NCBI GenBank assembly: GCA_017534815.1
Contig: JAFXVS010000046.1
Span: 17,379 to 81,378 of the forward strand
Source: Bacteroidaceae bacterium
GTDB lineage: Bacteria > Bacteroidota > Bacteroidia > Bacteroidales > Bacteroidaceae
DNA length: 64,000 nt
Reading direction: 5' to 3'
In this document: positions 19,001-27,458 of the stretch, in pieces
How positions within the stretch are numbered: position 1 is the first letter of the stretch
How the letters are laid out: every line of letters starts with the position of its first letter
The notes under the pieces: model-generated
Database searches by the model: none
Seen by the model: the letters and a program-made list of their open reading frames with translations, nothing else
What the model was told of the DNA's origin: nothing
Program-made: the position numbers and the translations under genes

Positions 19001-20254
19001 ATGAAAAAAATTATTCTATCATTGATGACGCTTGTTAGCTTGACAGCGTCTGCACAGTTTGGTGGTTTTGGCGGTCGTGGCCAGGGAAACCCTTGGGTAG
19101 ACTCAGAAGCAGCTGTATCAGAGGACTTCAAACCAGCATTAAGCAATCAGGACAACAAACAGTATCCTATGGTGAATTCAGCGCGCCAAGTTCGTGCTCA
19201 GATTTCTGCTCCTAATGCTACAAAGGTGGGTCTTGACATTGCAGGTAAGATTTATACCATGACCAAGGACGAGAATGGTGTGTGGACAGGTACTTCTGCT
19301 CCTCAGGATCCAGGTTTCCACTACTATCAGTTGAATGTTGACGGAGCAAGTGTTCCAGATCCAGGAAGCCTCTACTACTATGGTGCAAGCCGTTGGGGTA
19401 GCGGTATTGAAGTTCCATCTGAAGACCAGGATTTCTGGCAGGTGAAGAATGTTCCTCAAGGCTCAATGGGTGAGGTTTACTACTATTCTTCTTACACAGA
19501 GAAGATGCGTCGTTGCTTCGTTTATCTGCCTAACGAGTACTTCACTAATCCTACCAAGAAGTTCCCAGTTCTGTATCTGCAGCACGGTATGGGTGAGAAC
19601 GAGTACAGCTGGCCATATCAGGGTCATGTTGCCTCTATCTTGGATAACCTCATCGCAGCTAAGAAGGCTGTTCCATTCATTGTCGTGATGGATAATGGTC
19701 TGAATGCAAATAAACCATTTCCAGCAGGTGAGATGCCTCAAGGTCTTCAGGGCGGTCAGCGTCCTCAGGGTGGTCAGCGTCCTCAGGGTGGTCAGCGTCC
19801 ACAAGGTGGCTTTGGCGGCTTTGGTGGTTTTGGTGGCGGCTTTGCTGAAGATTTCAAGAATGTGCTCTTCAATGATATCATGCCAATGGTAGAGAAGAAC
19901 TACCGCGTGGTTGCTGATCCTGCACATCGTGCATATGCAGGTCTCTCAATGGGTGGTATGCAGGCTCGTGAGGTCACTCTTGCTAATCCTGGCAAATTCG
20001 CTTATGTAGGTTCATTCAGTAGCGGTGCTTGGAGTGTTGACCAGGTGAAGAACTCAGAAGGTTTTGCTAAGAACACCAAACTTCTCTTCATGAGTGGTGG
20101 TGGCAAGGAGAACATGGGTTGTGTAGAAGCTGCTAAGAACATCAAGGAGCAGCTCGGCATGAATGCTGTTGGTTATGAATCACCAGGCACAGCACACGAG
20201 TTCCACACTTGGCGTCGTAGCCTCTATGAATTCGCTCAACTGCTCTTCAAATAA
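19001..20254 (+). CDS. secreted CE1-like esterase with N-terminal E-set domain
   Basis: A 417-residue exported alpha/beta hydrolase of the esterase D / feruloyl esterase (CE1) type, which removes feruloyl or acetyl groups from plant polysaccharides. A signal peptide (1-19) and Gly/Phe-rich linker precede an E-set beta domain (about 55-145), then the esterase domain (155-417). The nucleophile is Ser316 in GLSMGG, and the His is probably His402 in EFHTWRR. Residues about 246-280 are low complexity: GGQRPQ repeated, then GGFGGF, encoded by a 15-18 base tandem repeat, inserted between the oxyanion region and the nucleophile. A terminator at 20276-20313 follows. The start is the only ATG giving a signal peptide. 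Confidence 0.85.
   Translation: MKKIILSLMTLVSLTASAQFGGFGGRGQGNPWVDSEAAVSEDFKPALSNQDNKQYPMVNSARQVRAQISAPNATKVGLDIAGKIYTMTKDENGVWTGTSAPQDPGFHYYQLNVDGASVPDPGSLYYYGASRWGSGIEVPSEDQDFWQVKNVPQGSMGEVYYYSSYTEKMRRCFVYLPNEYFTNPTKKFPVLYLQHGMGENEYSWPYQGHVASILDNLIAAKKAVPFIVVMDNGLNANKPFPAGEMPQGLQGGQRPQGGQRPQGGQRPQGGFGGFGGFGGGFAEDFKNVLFNDIMPMVEKNYRVVADPAHRAYAGLSMGGMQAREVTLANPGKFAYVGSFSSGAWSVDQVKNSEGFAKNTKLLFMSGGGKENMGCVEAAKNIKEQLGMNAVGYESPGTAHEFHTWRRSLYEFAQLLFK
19748..19845 (+). repeat. in-frame tandem repeat encoding Gly-Gly-Gln-Arg-Pro-Gln units
   Basis: Near-identical copies of GGTCAGCGTCCTCAGGGT run through the esterase gene, followed by GGC/TTT repeats. The reading frame is kept, so copy-number change would lengthen or shorten a surface linker without breaking the enzyme. 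Confidence 0.8.
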
Positions 20255-20275
20255 AACATCAATACACATAAGCAT

Positions 20276-20313
20276 AAGAAGGGGAGGTCGCAATTGCAAC
20301 CTTCCCTTCTTTT
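20276..20313 (+). terminator. terminator of the esterase gene
   Basis: Long near-perfect hairpin (AAGAAGGGGAGG ... CCTTCCCTTCTT) with a T-rich tail, 22 bases after the esterase stop codon. Confidence 0.85.
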
Positions 20314-20700
20314 ATAGCTCGTATATAGACCTCCGATTTTTCTTCACTCGAGTCATTTTATCATTTGACTCGAGCCAATCGATGATTTGACTCGAGTGAA
20401 GGTTTTTGAGGCATGGGTCGCATCCGCTCAAAATATCCAAAAAATCCATGTCAAAATCTTCAAAAAAGGGACAGGGAGTTTCTCGTAAACAAACCACCAG
20501 TTTGTCGGTAAGAAACTATACGTTTGTCGTAATGTTTCCACCCTTTTGTTGTTTGGGGTAAAAACTGACCTAAAATCACGCTAGTTAACTCGATTCATCA
20601 AACGAGTTAACTCGATCGATGAAATGAGTTAATTCACGAGGACTTGTGTTTGTTGAGCATGGCCTGCCATACAATGTCATGATGAGGGCTTTATGTGAGG
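20314..20700. repeat. compound intergenic array with 22-bp period
   Basis: This gene-free stretch holds three sub-arrays, each with an exact 22-bp period but a different core. ACTCGAG begins at 20346, 20368 and 20390. GTTTsTCG begins at 20478, 20500 and 20522, with a degenerate copy at 20544. GTTAACTCG begins at 20584 and 20606, with GTTAATTC at 20628. The first and second sub-arrays are 88 bp apart, exactly four periods. The first and third cores are palindromes (ACTCGAGT; CGAGTTAACTCG). No coding potential is seen. Confidence 0.85.
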
Positions 20701-20708
20701 AAGCAAAA

Positions 20709-20948
20709 CTATTTCCATATCTCATCCAATGTTACGACGCGTCCACGACCATTCTTGATGTCTTCATCTCCTTGGCGTAGAATCTCAACCATAGCGGGTG
20801 AAGACATGATATATTCTGTCTCGTCCATAGCCTGCTTCTTAGCCGTCAGTTTCTTGAGGTACTTTACGGCTTTCTGCATAAGAGTCTCGTCCTCAGCGAT
20901 AAGGCTCAATTCGCGGAATAATTCCGCATTTAATTGTAATGCTGTCAT
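20709..20948 (-). CDS. orphan antitoxin-like small protein
   Basis: A 79-residue, mostly helical protein (MTALQLNAELFRELSLIAED ... KYLKKLTAKK ... VTLDEIWK). It resembles the small antitoxin-like proteins that Bacteroidales encode next to RelE/HigB-type toxins. The N-terminal LNAELFRELSLIAEDE pattern is the part I recognise; the family assignment is tentative. No toxin gene lies within the flanking 286 or 454 bases. The promoter is good (TTTG, 19 bases, TAACTTTG), with a predicted 19-base leader, so the gene is probably expressed. Confidence 0.65.
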   Translation of the reverse strand: MTALQLNAELFRELSLIAEDETLMQKAVKYLKKLTAKKQAMDETEYIMSSPAMVEILRQGDEDIKNGRGRVVTLDEIWK

Positions 20949-20973
20949 AGTGCCATTTTATTGATTTCGGTGG

Positions 20974-21004
20974 CAAAGTTACGATTAAGCGAGTGAAATA
21001 CAAA
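20974..21004 (-). promoter_or_regulatory. promoter of the antitoxin-like gene
   Basis: Minus strand -33 TTTG (21001-21004), 19-base spacer, -7 TAACTTTG (20974-20981). Confidence 0.7.
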
Positions 21005-21205
21005 ATAAAATCGCTTTTATTTTTATTTCCGAGCATAAGTAACTTATCTAAAGTTACACATAATCATTGAAATAACAAAAAATACAATATAAAATATCAT
21101 GGAACAGGCAAGTTAGCGAAAAGAATGAAAGGGTGACAAAATGATAATTGGCTCGTCTTTCTGAAGATTTTGAGCGTCAGTGACCACTGAATGAAGAAAA
21201 AGTTG

Positions 21206-21213
21206 TACCTTTG
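21206..21213 (+). promoter_or_regulatory. -7 element of the M15 peptidase gene
   Basis: TACCTTTG, 21 bases before the ATG at 21235; predicted leader about 15 bases. No obvious -33 TTTG. Confidence 0.6.
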
Positions 21214-21234
21214 CAAAAAAGATGAGATACGAAC

Positions 21235-22047
21235 ATGAATAAAAGAGTCCTTTTCACTTCCATCATCACCTTGTTGATGCTGAATGGATTGACTGTTTCA
21301 GCACAGAATCAGGAAGGGGCACATATATGGAGCCCTACCTCGAACCCGACTCAAACTGATGGATCGCTTCCTGCTGCGGCACAGAGAGTGATGGATGCCT
21401 ATCCTGCGTTTAAGATGACGTATAGGGATAACGCCCTGCATTTCGAAGATGGCACAAAAATCATCTATGATGACGGACGGGAGAAAAGCTTTGAGGAAAA
21501 ATTGGATGACTGTGACATCGAGGATATGTTCTCTATGGATTATGACAGAACCTCAACGGTTCCTGGCTATCTGGAAGATTGCGGAAGGGGACGTAATGAG
21601 GAACTCTTCAAGAAGATGTATGGCAGAACGGAGGGTGAGGTGCGCAAGAATCTTGTCAGCGTGAATTGGTTCGGTCAGAAGATACCCTTCACAAAGGTGA
21701 ATGGGGCAGCGGAGCAATTGGGCAAGGTGGCGGCAGAACTTGCCAAACTGCCACAATACAGAAAGTACCTCACGAATGCTTCTACTTTCTATTGGCGAAA
21801 GGTGAGGGGCGCGAACCGTCAGAGTGCGCATAGTTATGGGATTGCCATTGACATCAACACGACTTACTCTAATTATTGGCTCTGGTCTAATCCCAACAGC
21901 TCTGAGACGGACACCTTGAAGTATGTGAACAGGATTCCGCTGGAGGTTGTGGAGGTATTCGAGAAATACGGTTTTATCTGGGGCGGACGATGGTATCATT
22001 ATGACACCATGCATTTTGAATATCGACCAGAATTCTTCATGGACTGA
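21235..22047 (+). CDS. M15-family D-Ala-D-Ala carboxypeptidase-like protein
   Basis: A 270-residue exported protein with a signal peptide (1-23). The C-terminal half carries the metal site of the Peptidase_M15_4 (VanY-like) family: SAHSYGIAIDIN gives the His and Asp ligands, and WYHYDTMHFEYRPE gives the catalytic Glu/Asp and last His. Such enzymes trim D-alanine or L-Ala-D-Glu cross-links in peptidoglycan in the periplasm. The N-terminal 120 residues are a less conserved extension. It is convergent with the B3/B4-domain gene, whose stop codon is 28 bases away. Confidence 0.85.
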   Translation: MNKRVLFTSIITLLMLNGLTVSAQNQEGAHIWSPTSNPTQTDGSLPAAAQRVMDAYPAFKMTYRDNALHFEDGTKIIYDDGREKSFEEKLDDCDIEDMFSMDYDRTSTVPGYLEDCGRGRNEELFKKMYGRTEGEVRKNLVSVNWFGQKIPFTKVNGAAEQLGKVAAELAKLPQYRKYLTNASTFYWRKVRGANRQSAHSYGIAIDINTTYSNYWLWSNPNSSETDTLKYVNRIPLEVVEVFEKYGFIWGGRWYHYDTMHFEYRPEFFMD

Positions 22048-22075
22048 ACAGCCCCAAAGGAGATGACACCATCAT

Positions 22076-22741
22076 TCATTTGTAGATGAAGAAGGTTCCG
22101 CCATTGCTTTGAGCATATTTACGGAGTAGAGCCTGGATGTACGCTGCATTTTCTTTGACACGCTGCTCGTTGCCGTCATAGCCGTTGATGAGGACGAGCA
22201 GGTGGGTGGTCTCGTTGGTCATCTTGGTTCGTTCGTTGTCACTTGTGGGTGTTCCTACGCCGCCTTGTGCGTCACGATAGACTGGCAGGCCGTGAATGTT
22301 GATGTTCCCACGTCCGATGCCTTCGTATGGTTCACCTTCACGTCCGATTCCCAATGTGAGCGTGTCGCCCACGAATTTGTCGGCATCGAAGCCACCGATG
22401 CTGTATCCGTAGGCGATGGATGCCAGATTGATGAGATCGACGAGGGTGTCGCGCTGATAGAGTTCCTTGCCCTGAAGCATGCGACGTATCAGGGCTTCAG
22501 AGGCTGGACGGTATCGGGATGGGTCTTTGCCGCATGCCCTGTACACTCGCCGTGTGGCAGAGATGCTGGTCAGTTCCTTCAACGATTCTGTGGTCAGTTC
22601 CCCACGAAATTTTTCTGCCAGTTGTTCAATCTCGGCCCATAGGGCTTCATTGTACGGGGAATTGACAACCTCCGCTTCCAGGCATGCTCCCACAAACTCT
22701 GGGCAAATCTGCTCTATCTCATTTGATACAATGACTTGCAT
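22076..22741 (-). CDS. stand-alone B3/B4-domain (PheT-related) protein
   Basis: A 221-residue cytosolic protein consisting of the B3/B4 domain of the phenylalanyl-tRNA synthetase beta chain without the rest of the synthetase. In PheT this domain performs editing; free-standing copies are thought to deacylate mischarged tRNA or bind amino acids, but most are untested. Family features are TSISATRRVYRACGKDPSRY, the LVDLINLASIAYGYSIGGFD stretch and the late TTHLLVLING segment. It is 20 bases downstream of the cytidylate-kinase-like gene on the same strand, suggesting a two-gene operon. Confidence 0.8.
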   Translation of the reverse strand: MQVIVSNEIEQICPEFVGACLEAEVVNSPYNEALWAEIEQLAEKFRGELTTESLKELTSISATRRVYRACGKDPSRYRPASEALIRRMLQGKELYQRDTLVDLINLASIAYGYSIGGFDADKFVGDTLTLGIGREGEPYEGIGRGNINIHGLPVYRDAQGGVGTPTSDNERTKMTNETTHLLVLINGYDGNEQRVKENAAYIQALLRKYAQSNGGTFFIYK

Positions 22742-22761
22742 CTCAGAATGTTTTGTTTGCT

Positions 22762-23397
22762 TCAGCCTATAAAATTCAGAATAAACTCCACAATCTCGTC
22801 CTCTGTCTTGCCGTCCACTTTAATGACGAGATCGTAGTTGCGGGTGTCGTAACGAGACGAATCGGTATAGCGTTTGACATAGTTCTCACGCATCTTGTCC
22901 ACTTTCTCGATAATCTTGCGTGCCTCTTCCTCGCTGACGTTCTGCTTGCGCATCACACGAGCCACACGGAAAGGCATAGAGGCCTGTATCAAGATGCACA
23001 GATGATTGGGATGGTTGCGGAACACGAAAAAGCCACTACGACCAGTGATGACGCAAGATTCTGTCTCGGCGATGCCTTCCAAAATCTCCGTCTCGGCCTT
23101 GAACATCTTCTCTGTGGTCAGATGTTCTGACACTTCTCCCGTCTTCGCCTGATAATCGCGGATTTCGGCTCCCCCCAAACTCACCACACGGGTGAAATCT
23201 TCCCACCAATATTTCTTTTTGCCTTTCATTTTCTCGATTTCTTCCACACTGAGGTTATACTTTTTCTCCAAGGCCTCGATGAGTGCCTTATCAAAGCATT
23301 CCACACCCAGCTTCTCGGCTAATTTACGTCCGATGGTGCGGCCGCCACTGCCCAGTTCACGATTGATGGTGATGACAAATTTCTCGTTCTTGTTCAT
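22762..23397 (-). CDS. cytidylate-kinase-like P-loop protein
   Basis: A 211-residue cytosolic protein of the Cytidylate_kin2 family. The N-terminus has a beta strand and a modified P-loop, ELGSGGRTIGRKLAEKLG, where the usual Lys of Walker A is replaced by Arg. Downstream are VITGRSGFFVF and a lid-like segment rich in Arg (PFRVARVMRKQN). Nucleoside monophosphate kinase activity has not been shown for this family as far as I know, so the function is uncertain. Its leader contains TATCTTTG at 23456-23463. It probably shares an mRNA with the B3/B4 gene. Confidence 0.8.
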   Translation of the reverse strand: MNKNEKFVITINRELGSGGRTIGRKLAEKLGVECFDKALIEALEKKYNLSVEEIEKMKGKKKYWWEDFTRVVSLGGAEIRDYQAKTGEVSEHLTTEKMFKAETEILEGIAETESCVITGRSGFFVFRNHPNHLCILIQASMPFRVARVMRKQNVSEEEARKIIEKVDKMRENYVKRYTDSSRYDTRNYDLVIKVDGKTEDEIVEFILNFIG

Positions 23398-23455
23398 GGT
23401 CGTTTTTGATGTATTGTTTATTCTTTATGAAGATTTCATGTTCTTTTCTGAGGAA

Positions 23456-23463
23456 CAAAGATA
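23456..23463 (-). promoter_or_regulatory. -7 element of the cytidylate-kinase-like gene
   Basis: Minus strand TATCTTTG (TAnnTTTG), 58 bases before the start codon. A TTTG is present upstream but only 12 bases away, so the -33 is uncertain. Confidence 0.45.
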
Positions 23464-23590
23464 CTTCGTTTTTTCCAAACAACCACTAAAGAATGGGTTC
23501 TAAAGCATTTTTTTTATAAATTTTGTCTCATTTTTTGCGAATTCTGCCACTCAAAAGAGTTTGATTGTATCAAAAAAGGGGTAACATTGA

Positions 23591-25654
23591 TCAGTCGTAG
23601 AAGTTCCAACTGAGTCCGAAGCGGATGCTGGAGGGGTTCATGGGATAGTTGGGTAACCAGAAGTAGCGACCGTCGGACTGGTTGAAGTGGTGATACATGA
23701 TATAGAAACGTGTGCGCTTCAGGTCGAAGTTGGCATAGACAGAAAGGAGAGGGTAGTTGCCCACTTTCTCTTTTTTCTGTGGGTTCTGGTTCATGAACAT
23801 GCCGATGACTGGGGAGTAGTCTGGGGCGTTGAATTCTGTGAAGTATTTCATGTCGGCGCCGAACTCGGTCTTGAGGACTTTGGCAATCTTGAAACGCAGA
23901 TACAGGTTGGTGTAGAGCGACACAACGGGAAGGGGCAGCACATCATTATGACTGCAAGTCTGGTAGGTGACGTCGTTCTCCCAATGGAAGATGCCGAGCT
24001 TGAAGTATTGGCGCAGGTTGGCGCTGATAACCTGGATGTTGTCGCTGCATTGCATGGGGGTGACGTTGTTGGTGAAGACGGTGTTCCCATCGGAAGTGAG
24101 GACGGGGATGCCGTTGTTCTGGAAGTAGGTGAAGTTCTTGATGTTCTCCACTCCCACCGTGATCGTGGTGTTGGTGTGGGGTATGTCGATGATGCCTTCG
24201 ATGCGCTGTCTGAACTCCTTGTCCATACTGCGATCCCACCATGCGTGCTTGCCGTGATAATGGTCGAAGTAGAAGCTGGGGGAGACGTTCTTGATGTGGG
24301 CGTTGAGCGCCACTTGGGCGGTGTCGCCAAGCAGAGGGATGTTGACCTCAGCATGACCGCCGACGTCGAACTGCCCGATATCGGGTCCTGCAACAACAAA
24401 TTCGGCGTCGAGGTTGTAGTGGACAGTGCTGCCTTGCGTACGGATGATCTGTCCTCCTGCCAAGATGTTATTCTCTTTATAGTACTGATTCTCAACAAGT
24501 CCTGTGGTGTTGGTGTGGAAACCTCCGTAGCGAGTTGAGTCGGCGAGCATGAACTTGTTGAATTCGAAGCCCACGTAGGCGTTGAGTCCGAAGAGCGCCC
24601 ACTTGTTGAAACCTTCGCAGAGAGATATTCCGACGAGGTTCTTCATGTGGAAGTATTTGGTGTAGTCCTGTGTGGAGTCACCAGGCAGGTAGGTGTAGGA
24701 GTGGTAGTTCTCGGGCTCCATGTAGGCACGATGGTTGCGCATCATATTGCGGAGCTCGAAGGTGTGGAATATCTTGCTGACGGGCACGAAGACGTCTCGT
24801 GTGGTGACGGAATCGACCTCTTCCTCACGATAGAATCCGATGTTGTAGTGATGGGTGAGGAAGACGAGGTCGTGCTCCTGACGGTTCCAGGTCTGCGAGA
24901 GCTTGGTGGGGATGTCGTTGGAGGTCAGCTCGTGCGCCATGTTCTCAGGGTTGGTGATGTATTCCTCGTTTGCGATGCCGCCATTCTCGGCAATCTTCAT
25001 GTAGTTGTGTTGGTAGTAGAGGTGGAGGTTGTAGTGGTCGGCGATGTAGGAAGACCAGAAGGAGGCGTTCATGTAGGATGTGGACTGTTTGTCGTAGTAT
25101 CCACGGCCGTAGATGTAGTCGAAAATGCCTCCGAAATTGAATTTCTTGCCAACATTGTTGGTGTAGGTCGCTTTGATGTGGTCTGAACCTGTGTCCCTCG
25201 AACCGTTCCAGTTGTAGGTCACGTTCATGAAGGGCGACTTGGTGTTGTAGAAGCGGAAGTGCTGGGTGTTGACATAGAACATGTCGAAGGGATCGGTGAA
25301 CATGAAGTCTGGGATTTCAGTCCGTTCCATGAAGATGCGTGACAGGCGAGGGGAACCGACATTGCCCAGCGAATTGTAGTGACCCTCGATGCCTTCAGGC
25401 AGGTCGGTGTTCATGAACATGTGGTGGAGCGTGTCAACATAAGTGTCGGTCATGTTGCCATACTTGTCATCTACAGTCCAAGCCCTGATGTCGTTGGGAA
25501 CAACCTTCTTTTTCTTCTTGGTTTCAGCGGAGTCTGGTCTGGCATCCATCGACATATCAGAGTTCGTTTCCAACTCTGATATGATGCGTTGTGCATAGCT
25601 TGACGGAGCAAGTAACGCAAAGAATATGGATATGATTAAATATCTTAAATTCAA
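23591..25654 (-). CDS. putative outer-membrane porin, Porin_10 family
   Basis: A 687-residue outer-membrane beta-barrel of the Bacteroidetes putative porin family. A signal peptide (1-21, ending SSYAQ) precedes a short polar segment with a KKKKK run near 45-50. A long series of alternating polar/aromatic strands then ends in the aromatic C-terminus SWNFYD, a typical barrel signal. No ATG is available. The best start is the TTG at 25654, which gives a clean signal peptide; the next Met lies after the cleavage site. It is 62 bases downstream of the 88-residue membrane protein gene. Permeant solutes are unknown. Confidence 0.8.
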   Translation of the reverse strand: MNLRYLIISIFFALLAPSSYAQRIISELETNSDMSMDARPDSAETKKKKKVVPNDIRAWTVDDKYGNMTDTYVDTLHHMFMNTDLPEGIEGHYNSLGNVGSPRLSRIFMERTEIPDFMFTDPFDMFYVNTQHFRFYNTKSPFMNVTYNWNGSRDTGSDHIKATYTNNVGKKFNFGGIFDYIYGRGYYDKQSTSYMNASFWSSYIADHYNLHLYYQHNYMKIAENGGIANEEYITNPENMAHELTSNDIPTKLSQTWNRQEHDLVFLTHHYNIGFYREEEVDSVTTRDVFVPVSKIFHTFELRNMMRNHRAYMEPENYHSYTYLPGDSTQDYTKYFHMKNLVGISLCEGFNKWALFGLNAYVGFEFNKFMLADSTRYGGFHTNTTGLVENQYYKENNILAGGQIIRTQGSTVHYNLDAEFVVAGPDIGQFDVGGHAEVNIPLLGDTAQVALNAHIKNVSPSFYFDHYHGKHAWWDRSMDKEFRQRIEGIIDIPHTNTTITVGVENIKNFTYFQNNGIPVLTSDGNTVFTNNVTPMQCSDNIQVISANLRQYFKLGIFHWENDVTYQTCSHNDVLPLPVVSLYTNLYLRFKIAKVLKTEFGADMKYFTEFNAPDYSPVIGMFMNQNPQKKEKVGNYPLLSVYANFDLKRTRFYIMYHHFNQSDGRYFWLPNYPMNPSSIRFGLSWNFYD

Positions 25655-25716
25655 AATTTTAAATCGTCTTACTTGATATAAAACAATAAGTAATCCTTTA
25701 GGACTTTCTGAGGTTG

Positions 25717-25983
25717 CTAAAACATGAATCGCAGATAAAACTCAACCAGTTTGACGGCAATGGCTCCAAAGCCGACGCTGAAGAAAAGGATGCGTTGTTC
25801 TGGCAACACGAAGTATATCACCACAGCAGCTACAAAGCCTATCATGAACACCCAATTGAGAATTCTGCGGGTGTTGGCTACGCTGTTGCTGGAAGACTTG
25901 CCCTTATGCCATTTCTTCTTGCTTTCGTTCTTGCTCTCAGCAACAGCCTCTGCGATGATTTTATCAACGTCTTCCTGATTCAT
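25717..25983 (-). CDS. small membrane protein of unknown function
   Basis: An 88-residue protein with a charged N-terminal half (MNQEDVDKIIAEAVAESKNE, KKWHKGKSSS) and two closely spaced hydrophobic segments (about 43-60 and 64-82). I do not recognise a family. It lies 33 bases downstream of the DUF4468 gene and upstream of the porin gene on the same strand, so the three may form one transcript. Confidence 0.65.
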   Translation of the reverse strand: MNQEDVDKIIAEAVAESKNESKKKWHKGKSSSNSVANTRRILNWVFMIGFVAAVVIYFVLPEQRILFFSVGFGAIAVKLVEFYLRFMF

Positions 25984-26016
25984 GATGAATAGATGATGGT
26001 TGCCATTGGTTTATTA

Positions 26017-26664
26017 CTAGTTGATGGACTCAGAAATTTCCTTCTTCAGTTGGTTCACCATGTCGATGGTCTTCATGCGGAACTTGCCATTGATGCGTCT
26101 CAAATCGCCTTTCTTGTTCAGGCATTCCTTGTCCGTGATCCAATCTTCTGCTGTCATGCGGATAAATTCTCCCTCACCCTGATCAACATTGAAGGACAGG
26201 GTATGGAGCATGAACTCCACTTTCCCATCGCTGATGCTCAAGTCGAGCAGATAGAAAGCCTGCGTGTAGTTCTTGGCGAGTGGCTTGACGGAGAATATCA
26301 GCTCTTCGGCTCCTTGGCATTCAATCTTGCCACTCTGCTTGTTGGCTTCCTTCACCTTCGAGAACTCGATGTTCTTGAAGAAATTGGCGTCTCTGTAATC
26401 GTCACCCATCATGGTGTTGGGCTCATATCGAAGGCTGGCCCATTGTGCCACCTTGTTGAAGATGTCTTCCTTGCTCTTGCCTGGTGCAGCGATGACATCT
26501 TTGAACACTACCTTGCCGGCCTCTTCAGGAATGGCGCCCTTGGCTGTGTAAACAGACATATCGGCTTTCCCTTTGGGGGCTTTCCTGCTGATAAGACCTT
26601 CACTTTGCGCTTGCATCATCATGGGAAGTGCCACTGCAAGAATGGCAATGATTATCTTTTTCAT
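26017..26664 (-). CDS. DUF4468-type exported protein
   Basis: A 215-residue periplasmic or surface protein with a signal peptide (1-19, ending MMQAQ). The body resembles DUF4468, a Bacteroidetes domain with a TBP-like fold: VVFKDVIAAPGKSKEDIFNK near 50-70 and LLDLSISDGKVEFML near 145-160. No enzymatic residues are evident and the role is unknown. It starts the possible operon that continues into the 88-residue membrane protein and the porin, with a consensus promoter at 26714-26745. Confidence 0.72.
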   Translation of the reverse strand: MKKIIIAILAVALPMMMQAQSEGLISRKAPKGKADMSVYTAKGAIPEEAGKVVFKDVIAAPGKSKEDIFNKVAQWASLRYEPNTMMGDDYRDANFFKNIEFSKVKEANKQSGKIECQGAEELIFSVKPLAKNYTQAFYLLDLSISDGKVEFMLHTLSFNVDQGEGEFIRMTAEDWITDKECLNKKGDLRRINGKFRMKTIDMVNQLKKEISESIN

Positions 26665-26713
26665 TTGAATGGAATTTTAATCGCTTGAATAGAATATGTT
26701 TTATAATCGCTTG

Positions 26714-26745
26714 CAAAGTTAATGCTTTTACATTTTATGGTCAAA
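26714..26745 (-). promoter_or_regulatory. promoter of the DUF4468-porin gene group
   Basis: Minus strand -33 TTTG (26742-26745), 20-base spacer, -7 TAACTTTG (26714-26721), 50 bases before the start codon at 26664. Confidence 0.7.
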
Positions 26746-26805
26746 TATTTATTTCTAAATATTCTAAAAACGTCAGAGAAAACAAAGAAGAGAGGCGAAG
26801 ACGCA

Positions 26806-26834
26806 ACAAAAAGGAGACGTCCTGAGACGTCTCC
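26806..26834 (-). terminator. terminator of the ECF sigma operon
   Basis: Perfect 9-base stem GGAGACGTC / GACGTCTCC with a 4-base loop, then TTTTT on the minus strand, 46 bases beyond the Spy-like gene stop codon. Confidence 0.85.
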
Positions 26835-26880
26835 CACTAATTGTTTCACTCTAATTTATCTTGTCGGATGTACAAGTTCT

Positions 26881-27417
26881 TTACCTTCTGTTGTTATTGT
26901 TGCCGTTGGGGGTGCTGCCATTCCATCGTGGTGTTGTCCATCGGTTAGGTGTTGTGCTCCTGCCTGGCTGGAACTGGTTCAGGGCTTCCACCTGGAAACG
27001 TGCCAATGCCACTCTCACTCCGTAAATCTTCTTCCAAGAAAGCACAGTGTGGAATTTCTTGTAGTAGGTCTGTTCCACTTTGCGGCTTTCTATCTCAAGG
27101 CTGGTCACCCGCATCACCATTTGTTCGTAGTCTTCCTCGCTGAGGTTTGTATTTCTGAAAGCCTTCATCATAATCTCCCGCTGCTGTCTGCCCAACTGAC
27201 GCTGTTTGTTCTGCATCTCATTGAGGAGTGGGAAGAACTTTGCTGATTCCGCTTCGGTCAAGTGTGCTTCGCTTGCCACGAACTCGTTCATACGCTTCGT
27301 GTACAATTCAGGATTGAATTCCGTACGTGGATTCTGAATCCTTCCAAAGCCCTGGTTCTGCGCGTTCACACAGAAGCATATCAGCATTGTTGTGATGACT
27401 AATACAAATCTCTTCAT
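26881..27417 (-). CDS. Spy/CpxP-like periplasmic protein
   Basis: A 178-residue exported protein with a signal peptide (1-19, ending CVNAQ). The middle is an alpha-helical stretch with the layout of Spy/CpxP/CnrX-like periplasmic sensors or chaperones: RMNEFVASEAHLTEAESAKF, then EMQNKQRQLGRQQREIMMKA and NLSEEDYEQMV. The C-terminal tail is Arg/Asn/Pro-rich and disordered. It is the last gene of a unit with an ECF sigma factor and a small membrane protein. By analogy with CnrYXH-type and CpxP systems, it could sense envelope stress or metal and feed back on the sigma factor; this is inference. Confidence 0.72.
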   Translation of the reverse strand: MKRFVLVITTMLICFCVNAQNQGFGRIQNPRTEFNPELYTKRMNEFVASEAHLTEAESAKFFPLLNEMQNKQRQLGRQQREIMMKAFRNTNLSEEDYEQMVMRVTSLEIESRKVEQTYYKKFHTVLSWKKIYGVRVALARFQVEALNQFQPGRSTTPNRWTTPRWNGSTPNGNNNNRR

Positions 27418-27458
27418 GGATGATGTTACTTATTGAGTGATGCTATCATGCGTCAGGA

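Noticed and set aside
20346-20640. CRISPR array
   Set aside because: Period 22 is too short, units diverge, there are no unique spacers of 30 bases and no cas genes.
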